DNA of 33,665 bases, from NCBI GenBank assembly GCA_018064755.1, contig JAGHUP010000025.1, positions 1 to 33,665 of the forward strand, read 5' to 3'. The notes under the pieces are model-generated. The model saw only the letters and a program-made list of their open reading frames with translations, was not told the DNA's origin and did not search any database. Below, piece by piece: positions 1-7,019 of the stretch. Position numbers and translations under genes: made by a program. The DNA comes from Candidatus Crickella equi. GTDB lineage: Bacteria; Bacillota; Clostridia; Peptostreptococcales; Anaerovoracaceae. The first letter of the stretch is position 1, and the number at the start of each line of letters is the position of its first letter.

Positions 1-118
1 ACAATTTTCATTGTTGTCTCTTATACTCGATCTTTAAAATTTTTAAATTTTAAGACCAGTTCTACACTATGAAGTTTTCAAGGTTCTGCTGTTTCCCTTT
101 CAAAGGGTCAGCTTGTTA
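1..118 (-). other. Probable rRNA operon leader (transcribed leftward off the window)
   Basis: Read on the minus strand, the region downstream of promoter P2 contains the string GAACCTTGAAAACTTCATAG (about 73-92) and a small hairpin CCCTTTGAAAGGG (about 97-109). From general knowledge, strings of the type CCTTGAAAACT are typical of Firmicutes 16S leaders and 16S-23S spacers. No rRNA lies inside the window. The call is therefore an inference from the leader and from the very strong tandem promoters behind it. A leader of another highly expressed stable RNA is the alternative. Confidence 0.5.
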
Positions 119-147
119 AGTATAGCAATGAGAGGCCTCATTGTCAA
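119..147 (-). promoter_or_regulatory. Strong promoter P2 reading leftward
   Basis: On the minus strand there is a perfect -35 TTGACA (142-147), a 17-base spacer and -10 TATACT (119-124). The spacer holds a palindrome, CAATGAG-AGGC-CTCATTG on the plus strand (126-143), just inside the promoter. It lies downstream of P1, so the two form a tandem pair as is usual for rRNA operons. Confidence 0.75.
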
Positions 148-215
148 CACTTTTTTGAAACTTTTTTAAGAAGTTTCGCACTGTTTTGGCTCTTCTGAAA
201 TTGCTCTCAAGAAAA

Positions 216-252
216 GCGACAGCTTGTCTATAATACTACTTCAAGCTGTCGC
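216..252. repeat. 11-base perfect inverted repeat around the P1 -10 box
   Basis: GCGACAGCTTG (216-226) and CAAGCTGTCGC (242-252) are exact complements separated by 15 bases that contain the P1 -10 box. On the minus strand the hairpin is followed by TTTTCTT, so it could also be a weak terminator for the gene ending at 312. The alternative is an operator for P1. Sequence alone does not decide between them. Confidence 0.6.
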
Positions 253-258
253 TGTCAA
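230..258 (-). promoter_or_regulatory. Strong promoter P1 reading leftward
   Basis: On the minus strand there is a perfect -35 TTGACA (253-258), a 17-base spacer and -10 TATTAT (230-235). It is 111 bases upstream of P2. One arm of an 11-base inverted repeat (242-252) fills most of the spacer and touches the -35 box. Confidence 0.75.
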
Positions 259-311
259 TGATTATTTTAAATATTTTTCGAACTTTTTATTACGTATTTT
301 TTCGCAGATTT

Positions 312-1046
312 TTACTGTTGTTCTTCGAGCTGTTTTGCCTCTTCCTGCGCCTGCTTTCTCAAGGTAGTTTCAGTAAGAACATTTCTTTCCTGAGCGATTT
401 CTTCTTTAATCTTCTCAATACGTCTCTGAGCGTCCTTCTGTTCTTTGATACCTTCCTTCGCTTTAGCGAGTGCCATCTTCTCTGCATTCTTAGCTTCATT
501 CAGTTTTACTTCATTGCTTGTAAGGAATCCTGGCTTGGAATACTCAATGTCGAATGACAATCTGAATCTTCTCAGTCCCAGTAACATAACACTAATGCCT
601 ACCAGAATGATTGCGTTAATATTAAGAAGTCTTGTATTGAAGAATGTGTACATAGCAATGGCGAACATCGCAACGCCGAGAACCATACTCACATCATCTA
701 CTCTATCTCTATCGAAGAAGTCGTGAATTCCCCCAGCACCTATCAGTGCCTCAATCAGAATCCACAGGGCAAACATCATCTGAGCTGTTACATCATCTGC
801 AATCTGTCCAGAGAGCATTACTACTCCGAAAAAGAATGTGATGACGCCGTCCGTTGTCAGATTTACTCCGTTGCCGAATACATCTACATCGTCACGTGTA
901 CCAACGAACACTTCGATAGCACCCATTGCCACAAACACGATGCCAATTACGAATGCTACTGAGATAAATGCAGCACTTCCGTTAGCAAAGCAGAATATTC
1001 CGGAGCCGATCATAGCCAGACTTCCAATTATCATTAGAGCTCTCAT
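312..1046 (-). CDS. DUF308/HdeD-like membrane protein with coiled-coil tail
   Basis: A 244-residue protein. Residues 1 to about 165 form roughly six hydrophobic segments, glycine- and methionine-rich with short loops, as in the DUF308/HdeD family of small membrane proteins. Residues about 175-244 are charged and rich in K, E, Q and A without helix breakers, which suggests a cytoplasmic coiled coil. The ATG at 1044-1046 is preceded by GGAGGA (1057-1062) at a 10-base distance. It is 55 bases downstream of the pentapeptide-repeat gene on the same strand, so the two may be cotranscribed; the gap is an AT-rich run (1065-1085) without a clear terminator. HdeD itself is linked to acid resistance in enterobacteria, but nothing here shows that role. 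The exact function is unknown. Confidence 0.7.
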   Translation of the reverse strand: MRALMIIGSLAMIGSGIFCFANGSAAFISVAFVIGIVFVAMGAIEVFVGTRDDVDVFGNGVNLTTDGVITFFFGVVMLSGQIADDVTAQMMFALWILIEALIGAGGIHDFFDRDRVDDVSMVLGVAMFAIAMYTFFNTRLLNINAIILVGISVMLLGLRRFRLSFDIEYSKPGFLTSNEVKLNEAKNAEKMALAKAKEGIKEQKDAQRRIEKIKEEIAQERNVLTETTLRKQAQEEAKQLEEQQ

Positions 1047-1101
1047 ATAAGAACTTTCCTCCTATTATATATATGTATATATATGACGCCTTATTCTAAC
1101 A

Positions 1102-1887
1102 CTACTTTGACTGATAGTCTACACACTGTTGTCTCTCTAAGAAGAAATGAATTCCTGCGGATGAATCCTTCCATCTATCTTCCTGAAATCCATTAGCTGG
1201 CTCGAGCCACTTTCCTACCTCGTAGTAGAAATCAGGATCTACTGTCGACTGAGCCCAGTCCCAGCTCTTGGTCTCATCGATTGACTTGATTGAGAGAACT
1301 TTGACTTTGGACACGCGTCCTGTTTCCATTGTTGCCATGCATCTCTTAGCGTCAGCTGGTACGAGCATCTGAACAACTCTTAATTCCGTGCAGCACTTCC
1401 ACGCAATAAACGGTCCCTCTTCCGGGCAACGCATCTTGTACCATCTAGTATCGTCGTCAATGATTACTTTGTCCTGATTGGTTGCGTCCTCCAAAACAGC
1501 GGCGTATATATTCGCTCCTGAGAGATCAACGCCCTCCATATCGTTACCTCGGAAGCTAGCGCCTCGCACCATACATTTATTTAGCTTCATATTCTTAATG
1601 TCGCAATCATAGAAAGCTACATGATCCATCATAGATTCGCTGAAATCTGTTCCATTTAAATTGCAATTATCAAACGTAGCTCGGCGCAGGTTCATATTAG
1701 ACATATCCCAGCCGCTGAGATCTATATCTTTAAATGTAACCTCGTGCAGATCAACAGGATCTGTGCCTGTTCTTGAATCCAGAGCTTCTTTTACTTCACT
1801 TGCATCGGTAATACGACGTCTATCGCCAGTAGCAGTATATTTGCTGGCTTCTTCAATAAAATCCTTCTCTGATTGGCTAAAATTCAT
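1102..1887 (-). CDS. Pentapeptide-repeat protein with C-terminal DUF5758-like domain
   Basis: A 261-residue, soluble-looking protein without signal peptide. Residues about 45-130 are tandem five-residue repeats of the A(D/N)LXX type with F, L or M at the centre (for example ATFDN, CNLNG, TDFSE, VDLSG), expected to fold into a right-handed beta helix. The part from about residue 150 (GPFIAWKCC, VPADAKR, VGKWLEP, DRWKDSSAGIHFF) matches what I remember of the DUF5758 domain that often follows pentapeptide repeats in Clostridia. ATG at 1885-1887 has GAGGG upstream. No function is established for this combination; resistance-type pentapeptide proteins (Qnr, MfpA) have longer helices and lack this C-terminal domain. 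Confidence 0.8.
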   Translation of the reverse strand: MNFSQSEKDFIEEASKYTATGDRRRITDASEVKEALDSRTGTDPVDLHEVTFKDIDLSGWDMSNMNLRRATFDNCNLNGTDFSESMMDHVAFYDCDIKNMKLNKCMVRGASFRGNDMEGVDLSGANIYAAVLEDATNQDKVIIDDDTRWYKMRCPEEGPFIAWKCCTELRVVQMLVPADAKRCMATMETGRVSKVKVLSIKSIDETKSWDWAQSTVDPDFYYEVGKWLEPANGFQEDRWKDSSAGIHFFLERQQCVDYQSK

Positions 1888-1947
1888 AGTATTACCCTCT
1901 TCATGTATAGAATTTGTTAAATTTCAACAATTATTTGCCAAAATCTG

Positions 1948-1975
1948 TTGACATCTTGTAAATATAGTATATTAT
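1948..1975 (+). promoter_or_regulatory. Promoter of the lysine riboswitch-transporter unit
   Basis: TTGACA (1948-1953), a 16-base spacer and TATTAT (1970-1975), about 25 bases before the riboswitch begins. The -10 region overlaps a minus-strand extended -10, TGGTATAAT (1971-1979), that could serve the pentapeptide-repeat gene. The two divergent promoters may therefore compete. Confidence 0.75.
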
Positions 1976-2003
1976 ACCACTATATACAAATGAATAACAC
2001 CTG

Positions 2004-2164
2004 ACCGATAGAGGTCGCGAAGATTATTAGTAACAATCTGAACTAGTCCGGAAGACTTGATTGTGAAAGGATGATTCGCCGAAGGTTATCGGACCCAATC
2101 CGATTTCCTGGGACGTTGTAATAAGATGCAACGTACTGTCACGCAAGTGGAGCGCTATCATGGT
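2004..2164 (+). promoter_or_regulatory. Lysine riboswitch (L box)
   Basis: This untranslated leader carries the conserved lysine-riboswitch core in the right order: GATAGAGGTCGCG (2007-2019), AGTAAC (2029-2034), GAAAGG then CGCCGAAGG (2065-2085), CTGGGACG (2108-2115), TACTGTCA (2134-2141) and AAGTGGAGCGCTATC (2145-2159). The closing helix P1 pairs ACC-GATAG (2004-2011) with CTATC-ATGGT (2155-2164). It is followed at once by an intrinsic terminator. By family knowledge, lysine binding stabilises P1 and lets the terminator form, which switches the transporter off when lysine is plentiful. Confidence 0.95.
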
Positions 2165-2181
2165 AAGTAATATAGATTTCT

Positions 2182-2225
2182 AATCCATGAACGTTTCAAG
2201 CGTTATTCATGGATTTTTTATTTTA
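2182..2225 (+). terminator. Riboswitch-controlled intrinsic terminator
   Basis: AATCCATGAA (2182-2191) pairs with TTCATGGATT (2206-2215). An inner AACG/CGTT extends the stem, and a T-rich tract TTTTTTATTTT follows (2214-2224). It lies between the lysine riboswitch and the ribosome binding site of the transporter, so it is the expression platform of the switch. The ATG at 2187 is inside this stem and has no ribosome binding site. Confidence 0.9.
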
Positions 2226-2240
2226 TTAGGAGGTTACATT

Positions 2241-3767
2241 ATGGATTATGTACCAGCATTGTACGCAACTATCTGGGCTGCACTCCCACCACTGATTGCC
2301 ATCGCACTGGCTCTCATTACTAAGGAAGTATACAGCTCACTCTTCTTGGGAATTGTAACTGGAGCTATCCTCTATGCAGGACCTAACTTCTCAGGCATTC
2401 TCAACCACGCACTGAACGATGGAATCATCGCTTCCCTCTCCGATTCATACAACGTAGGAATTCTGGTATTCCTCGTTATCCTCGGAATGATGGTAGCAAT
2501 GATGAACCTCTCCGGGGGATCCAAAGCATTCGGTCTCTGGGCACTTAAGAGAGTTAAATCTCGTGTAGCTGCACAGCTCGCAACTATCATCCTCGGCGTA
2601 CTGATTTTCGTAGACGACTATTTCAACTGCCTGACAGTTGGATCAGTAATGAAGCCTGTAACCGATGAGTTCAAAGTATCAAGAGCTAAGCTCGCGTACA
2701 TAATCGACGCAACTGCTGCTCCTGTATGCATCATCGCACCTATCAGTTCATGGGCAGCTGCAGTTTCCGGATTTGTTGAGGGACAGAACGGACTATCCGT
2801 ATTCATCCACGCAATCCCATATAACTTCTATGCGCTCTTCACTCTGATGATGATGGTTGGCATCGTAGTTCTGAAATTCGACTTTGGTAAGATGGCAGAG
2901 TTTGAAAGAACAGCTTATGAAGATAACAACCTCTACTCAGTTAATACTCTTGAGAACGGAGACAACGAGGACGAGATGGCTACTGCCAATGGTGCTCTGA
3001 TGGATCTCGTATTCCCTGTAGTAATTCTGATTATCGCTTGTGTAGTTGGAATGATTTACTCCGGTGGATTCTTCAGCGGCGAGAGCTTCATCAATGCATT
3101 CGCTAACTCAGATGCATCCGTTGGACTGTCAATGGGATCACTGGTTGCACTGATTATCACAATTATTTACTACTGCTGCAGAAGAGTTCTTTCCTTCCAG
3201 GGCTGTATGGAATGCATTCCTGAAGGAGTTAAGAACATGATTTCACCAATCCTCATTCTGACATTCGCATGGTCACTCAAGGCTATGACAGATAGCCTAG
3301 GTCTTGCTGATTATGTTGGTAGTCTCTGTGAGAAGATGGGCGGAACTGTAGTAGCTCTGCTCCCTGCAGTACTCTTCCTGATTGCATGCGTACTCGCATT
3401 TGCATCCGGAACTTCATGGGGAACATTCGGAATTCTGATTCCTATCGGACTTGCTATTACTGAGAGTAGACCAGAAATGATGATGCCTATTATGGCAGCT
3501 TGCATGGCTGGTGCTGTATACGGCGATCACGTGTCACCTATCTCAGATACAACTATCATGGCTTCTGCTGGAGCTGGATGTGACCACCTGAGTCACGTTA
3601 CAACTCAGTTGCCATACGCTACACTGGTTGCAGTTGTGTCCTTCATCTCATACGTTATCGCAGGATTCGTTGGAAACTTCATCGTACCTCTGGTAGTTGG
3701 TATCGTACTTATCTTCGCAGCACTCTTCGTACTCAAGAAGAGAGAGGGAACATTCAAGGTTGACTAA
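2241..3767 (+). CDS. NhaC-family transporter, probable lysine transporter (LysW type)
   Basis: A 508-residue integral membrane protein with about 11-12 hydrophobic segments. Family signatures of the NhaC group are visible: DDYFNCLTVGSVMKP around residue 130, DATAAPVCIIAPISSW around 160, and GDHVSPISDTTIMASAGAGCDH in the C-terminal third. By sequence alone it would be called a Na+/H+ antiporter. However, the lysine riboswitch directly upstream points to lysine transport, as predicted for riboswitch-linked NhaC proteins called LysW. The start is the ATG at 2241 behind TTAGGAGG; the frame stays open back to 2187, but that part is the riboswitch terminator. A hairpin terminator follows the stop codon. 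Confidence 0.88.
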   Translation: MDYVPALYATIWAALPPLIAIALALITKEVYSSLFLGIVTGAILYAGPNFSGILNHALNDGIIASLSDSYNVGILVFLVILGMMVAMMNLSGGSKAFGLWALKRVKSRVAAQLATIILGVLIFVDDYFNCLTVGSVMKPVTDEFKVSRAKLAYIIDATAAPVCIIAPISSWAAAVSGFVEGQNGLSVFIHAIPYNFYALFTLMMMVGIVVLKFDFGKMAEFERTAYEDNNLYSVNTLENGDNEDEMATANGALMDLVFPVVILIIACVVGMIYSGGFFSGESFINAFANSDASVGLSMGSLVALIITIIYYCCRRVLSFQGCMECIPEGVKNMISPILILTFAWSLKAMTDSLGLADYVGSLCEKMGGTVVALLPAVLFLIACVLAFASGTSWGTFGILIPIGLAITESRPEMMMPIMAACMAGAVYGDHVSPISDTTIMASAGAGCDHLSHVTTQLPYATLVAVVSFISYVIAGFVGNFIVPLVVGIVLIFAALFVLKKREGTFKVD

Positions 3768-3788
3768 ATAAACCTTACATAATAAATT

Positions 3789-3820
3789 AAGCCCTGTTGC
3801 AAAACAGGGCTTTTATTTTA
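3789..3820 (+). terminator. Intrinsic terminator after the NhaC-family gene
   Basis: AAGCCCTGTT (3789-3798) pairs with AACAGGGCTT (3803-3812) around a short loop, and TTTTATTTTA follows. It lies about 22 bases after the stop codon. Confidence 0.92.
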
Positions 3821-3829
3821 AGCGAAAAA

Positions 3830-3970
3830 CAAAAACCGTTAACGGAGAGTACGGCTCTCACCTCGCTGCGGCTATACGTAGCGGTACTAAGCTCTGTCGT
3901 CGCCTGCGGCTCGCCAATCGCTAAGTGCCGACTACCGCAGAGCCTCTCCTTATAACGGTTTTTTATTTTT
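3830..3970. repeat. Large folded inverted-repeat element between convergent genes
   Basis: About 140 bases, visibly more G+C-rich than its surroundings, closed by AAAAACCGTTA (3831-3841) and TAACGGTTTTT (3953-3963). Inside, GGAGAG (3844-3849) pairs with CTCTCC (3944-3949), GGCTCT (3853-3858) with AGAGCC (3939-3944), GCGGTA (3881-3886) with TACCGC (3933-3938), and GCTGCG-GCTATA-CGTAGC (3865-3882) makes a side hairpin with one G-T pair. Several of these are alternatives to each other. T-runs flank it on both strands, so it can end transcription of the penicillin-binding protein operon and of any plus-strand readthrough. A dispersed genomic repeat or a small RNA are other readings. Confidence 0.6.
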
Positions 3971-5297
3971 CTATTAAATTATTTAGAACTGTTCTTGCAA
4001 TAGGGCCGGCTACCTGTGAACCAAAGCCTCCATCTTTAACCCACACAACGAATGCATAAGGCGCATCCTCGTTGTCGATAAATCCTACGAACCAGGCATC
4101 TGATCTATCACCGACTTCAGCAGTTCCAGACTTAGCATAGAGATCAAGTCCTGGATAATTACCTGCACCATAGTTCTTCTTAACGTTGTTCTTCATCATG
4201 GATCTCAGTTCGTCGGCTGTATCCTCGTTGAGATATCTACCCTTAGACTTACCACCTGTAATGTCCTTGAGGAATGTAGCACTCTTGATAAGTGATGGCT
4301 CTACAGCTTTGCCGCCATTCGCAATAGCTCCCATATACACCATCATTGCACAAGGGTTAACCTGGTCGTCAGCCTGTCCGATACCTGCCCAGCTTAGCTT
4401 TACTTCGTTGTCGTCTGGGAAATCAAACGAGCCTTCCGCAGTCTCCACGCCATTGACAATGACCGGTTTGGTCAAGCCCAGTTTGTCAACGTATTTTTTC
4501 ATCGTATCCGGACCGACTCGTCTCGTTAGTTCGCCAAAAGCACCGTTACATGACTGCGCGAGAGCTAACCTGAAATCGACAGTTCCGTGTGCGCTGACAT
4601 CTGTGAGTTTGTCCTTGCCAATCTTATTTACTCCGTCGCAGTGATATTCGAACGAGCCTCGATCATCAAGGGTATCTATTACAGCAGCAGAGGTTATAAG
4701 CTTGAATGTTGAACCCGGTGTCATTGTTCCGGACAGGAAGTTGTTAAAGTAATATGACGAGCCCGTATCCGATGGCAGGCTGCCTGCCGGGTCAAATGTT
4801 GGCGTACTGACCATACAGACGATTTCACCTGTTTTCCAGTTCATAACTCCCACTGTTCCAGTTCTGCTACCCAGAGCATTATAGGCAGTAACATTAGCCT
4901 TGGCATCAATCGTAAGTTTAATCTTCTTGCCTTCCGAGGATGTATCGTAGGTTCCATTTACTATATCGTATCCTATCAGCTGTCCTCTGAAGACGTTGAT
5001 TGCACCGGTTGCAATATTACCTTTCGGATCACCTACTGCATGAACAGTAGCAACCCTAGTGTTATAGTTGTCGCTATATCTTATTCCATCTTCAGTACAA
5101 TCCAGCAGCAACTCATCATTTCTATCTGTAATAGTTCCTCGGTTCAGCAGTCCGTCAGTGTATATCTGTTGATTGCCGTAGAAGGTCGCCCATTCCCCAC
5201 CGTGCTTTACAAATCTGAACACGAAAAGACCAACGCCAGCCAAGAGCACGGCGGCTATCAGTATACATATTAATGATCTTTTCTCGAGTTTCTTCAT
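3963..5297 (-). CDS. Class B penicillin-binding protein (transpeptidase, PbpA/FtsI type)
   Basis: A 444-residue peptidoglycan transpeptidase with one N-terminal membrane anchor (residues 9-30) and an extracytoplasmic catalytic domain. All active-site motifs are present: STFK with the nucleophile S196 and K199, SCN at 249-251, and KSGT at 389-392. There is only a short segment between anchor and catalytic domain (RGTITDRN around 53-60) and no glycosyltransferase or PASTA domain, so it is a compact class B enzyme like PbpA of actinobacteria. It starts 3 bases after the RodA fusion gene. The pair RodA polymerase plus class B transpeptidase is the standard wall-synthesis unit of elongation or division. 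The stop codon overlaps the T-run of the folded element downstream. Confidence 0.9.
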   Translation of the reverse strand: MKKLEKRSLICILIAAVLLAGVGLFVFRFVKHGGEWATFYGNQQIYTDGLLNRGTITDRNDELLLDCTEDGIRYSDNYNTRVATVHAVGDPKGNIATGAINVFRGQLIGYDIVNGTYDTSSEGKKIKLTIDAKANVTAYNALGSRTGTVGVMNWKTGEIVCMVSTPTFDPAGSLPSDTGSSYYFNNFLSGTMTPGSTFKLITSAAVIDTLDDRGSFEYHCDGVNKIGKDKLTDVSAHGTVDFRLALAQSCNGAFGELTRRVGPDTMKKYVDKLGLTKPVIVNGVETAEGSFDFPDDNEVKLSWAGIGQADDQVNPCAMMVYMGAIANGGKAVEPSLIKSATFLKDITGGKSKGRYLNEDTADELRSMMKNNVKKNYGAGNYPGLDLYAKSGTAEVGDRSDAWFVGFIDNEDAPYAFVVWVKDGGFGSQVAGPIARTVLNNLIEK

Positions 5298-5300
5298 TAT

Positions 5301-7019
5301 TTAATCTTCCTTGTATACGGCAAGGCTCGCGTTCTTACGCATATCTGCAGCTTTGAAATAAGCTAGCATCGCCCAAGATGCCATCATCGATGTTCCGCCA
5401 GTAGATACGAACGGAAATGTTACTCCCGTGAGCGGGAAGAGATCAACTGATCCGAATATATTCAGCATAGTCTGAATCAACATCATAGTTGCTGCACCGC
5501 AGGCGCCAATTGTATAGAATGTGGATCTACCCGCCACTATTGACAGCACCGCGAACATACACAGGGTCACCAAGCAGATAACTATCAGTAGTGCAATAAT
5601 AAGGCCCCACTCTTCCATGACAAATCCAAATACCAGGTCTGTGTCTGAGGCAAAGAGATTCTTCATCGATCCATTGCCAGCACCATGTCCTAGAAGTCCT
5701 CCACCGGATCCAAATGACATTGTTCTTGTCTGCTGGAATCCTCCATTGTCTGGATCCTCCCAAGCATGTCCCCATGTTGCAAATCTATCAGCAATGTATG
5801 GTTTAAATCTCAGAACCAAGAGTCCCATTACCAGTGCACCAACGCCTGTCAGCATCAGTCTGGAGAAGTCACCACTTCGCAGGAATGATACAACCAGATA
5901 AGTTGCAAAGAATATCAGAGCCGTACCAAAGTCTCCCATCAATGCCAGACAGCCGAGACAGAACACAGAGAAAATTGCATACATATAAGTATTACGTTTC
6001 TCAAACAATTCCTCGAGTGTGCCAGCACCTACACAGATAAATGCCAGCTTAACGAGTTCTGAAGGCTGGAAAGACATTCCGCCAATACGAACCCAGTTGG
6101 CTGCACCGTACGACATGGTTCCGAATATCAAATTGAATATCAGGAGTAAAACAGACAATCCAATCAGTATTGGTCTTATCTTTTTAGTCCTATCCAGATC
6201 TCTCATGTATATGCACATGAAAATCATCAGTCCAATTCCTATCCATATAGCAACGAGCTGTTTGAACGCGCCCTCGGGGTTCGACGATGCCGCGATAGCC
6301 AGGTTGATGGTAGACATGAAGAATGCAATCATCTCCATCTCGAATCCTTTACGGCCGGCCGCTTTGAACACAGTCACATATACCCACATCGTTACTGATA
6401 GCAATGCGATTGAGAACAGAGCACCGAATGATACGTCTGTTCCCATTGCGATAATCAGCTGAACAATAGTCAGTGCCTGGAAAAGTGTGATTGCCAACAG
6501 TATCTTCCAAGGAGCTACAGGCTCTCTATCATCACTTCTCATCAATCTATTATTAGCCGACTCCTCAAGACTTGCCGGTGCCAAAGTGCAGTGCACTCCG
6601 CCCATTATTATCTCGTCACCAAAATGTATTAGATATTTCTTGTTCGGTTCAAGTCTGACTCCGTTGACAGTCGTTCCATTGTGCGAACCCAGATCCTTAA
6701 ACATCCATTTATCATCTTTCCACTTAAGCAATATCGCTTGAGTCTTGGATACCGTCTTAAGCGGAATAGTAATGTCCGAAGTTTTGGATCTACCAATTAC
6801 ATTTTCCCAATGTGTTATCGGGAAATTGCCGCCATCCTCTACCAAGAAATAACCATTTACTACTGGCGTAGTTCTGGTTCTGAGGAGTGACATGATTGAA
6901 GTCAGCAGAATATAAATTGCAAGCACAACAAAGACCCACCGTAGCAAGGTAGTGCAATGTTTGGCCACCTCCGGGTAGGTCTGTGCTATATTTAATATTC
7001 TCTCTAATACTACTTCCAT
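5301..7019 (-). CDS. FHA domain fused to a RodA/FtsW-type peptidoglycan polymerase
   Basis: A 572-residue protein. One membrane segment (about 27-46) is followed by a cytoplasmic FHA domain (about 57-146) with GR at 76-77, SKTQ at 91-94 and N114-G115/N119-G120. The SxxH motif has Q in place of H. From about 170 onward it is a SEDS polymerase with ten or so membrane helices and family motifs: [13 protein letters not shown], a long loop with [14 protein letters not shown], and [15 protein letters not shown] near the C terminus. SEDS proteins polymerise lipid II glycan strands with a class B transpeptidase, here the next gene. FHA domains bind phosphothreonine, so a Ser/Thr kinase may control it. 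The start overlaps the end of glnS by 10 bases, which suggests translational coupling. Confidence 0.92.
   Translation of the reverse strand: MEVVLERILNIAQTYPEVAKHCTTLLRWVFVVLAIYILLTSIMSLLRTRTTPVVNGYFLVEDGGNFPITHWENVIGRSKTSDITIPLKTVSKTQAILLKWKDDKWMFKDLGSHNGTTVNGVRLEPNKKYLIHFGDEIIMGGVHCTLAPASLEESANNRLMRSDDREPVAPWKILLAITLFQALTIVQLIIAMGTDVSFGALFSIALLSVTMWVYVTVFKAAGRKGFEMEMIAFFMSTINLAIAASSNPEGAFKQLVAIWIGIGLMIFMCIYMRDLDRTKKIRPILIGLSVLLLIFNLIFGTMSYGAANWVRIGGMSFQPSELVKLAFICVGAGTLEELFEKRNTYMYAIFSVFCLGCLALMGDFGTALIFFATYLVVSFLRSGDFSRLMLTGVGALVMGLLVLRFKPYIADRFATWGHAWEDPDNGGFQQTRTMSFGSGGGLLGHGAGNGSMKNLFASDTDLVFGFVMEEWGLIIALLIVICLVTLCMFAVLSIVAGRSTFYTIGACGAATMMLIQTMLNIFGSVDLFPLTGVTFPFVSTGGTSMMASWAMLAYFKAADMRKNASLAVYKED

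Noticed and set aside
1062-1086. Microsatellite or regulatory AT repeat between the DUF308-like and pentapeptide genes
   Set aside because: The TATATA run is short and imperfect and no clear promoter pair can be assigned.
2004-2164. A CRISPR or tRNA-like element in the long gap before the NhaC-family gene
   Set aside because: The conserved lysine-riboswitch core explains the whole segment.
2187-2240. Upstream extension of the NhaC-family protein to an ATG at 2187
   Set aside because: That ATG lies in the riboswitch terminator stem and has no ribosome site; the ATG at 2241 has AGGAGG.
2372-2806. Antisense open frames of 60-70 codons inside the NhaC-family gene
   Set aside because: No ribosome sites and low-complexity content typical of shadow frames; the same applies to the long antisense frames over tsf, nifJ and the RodA fusion.
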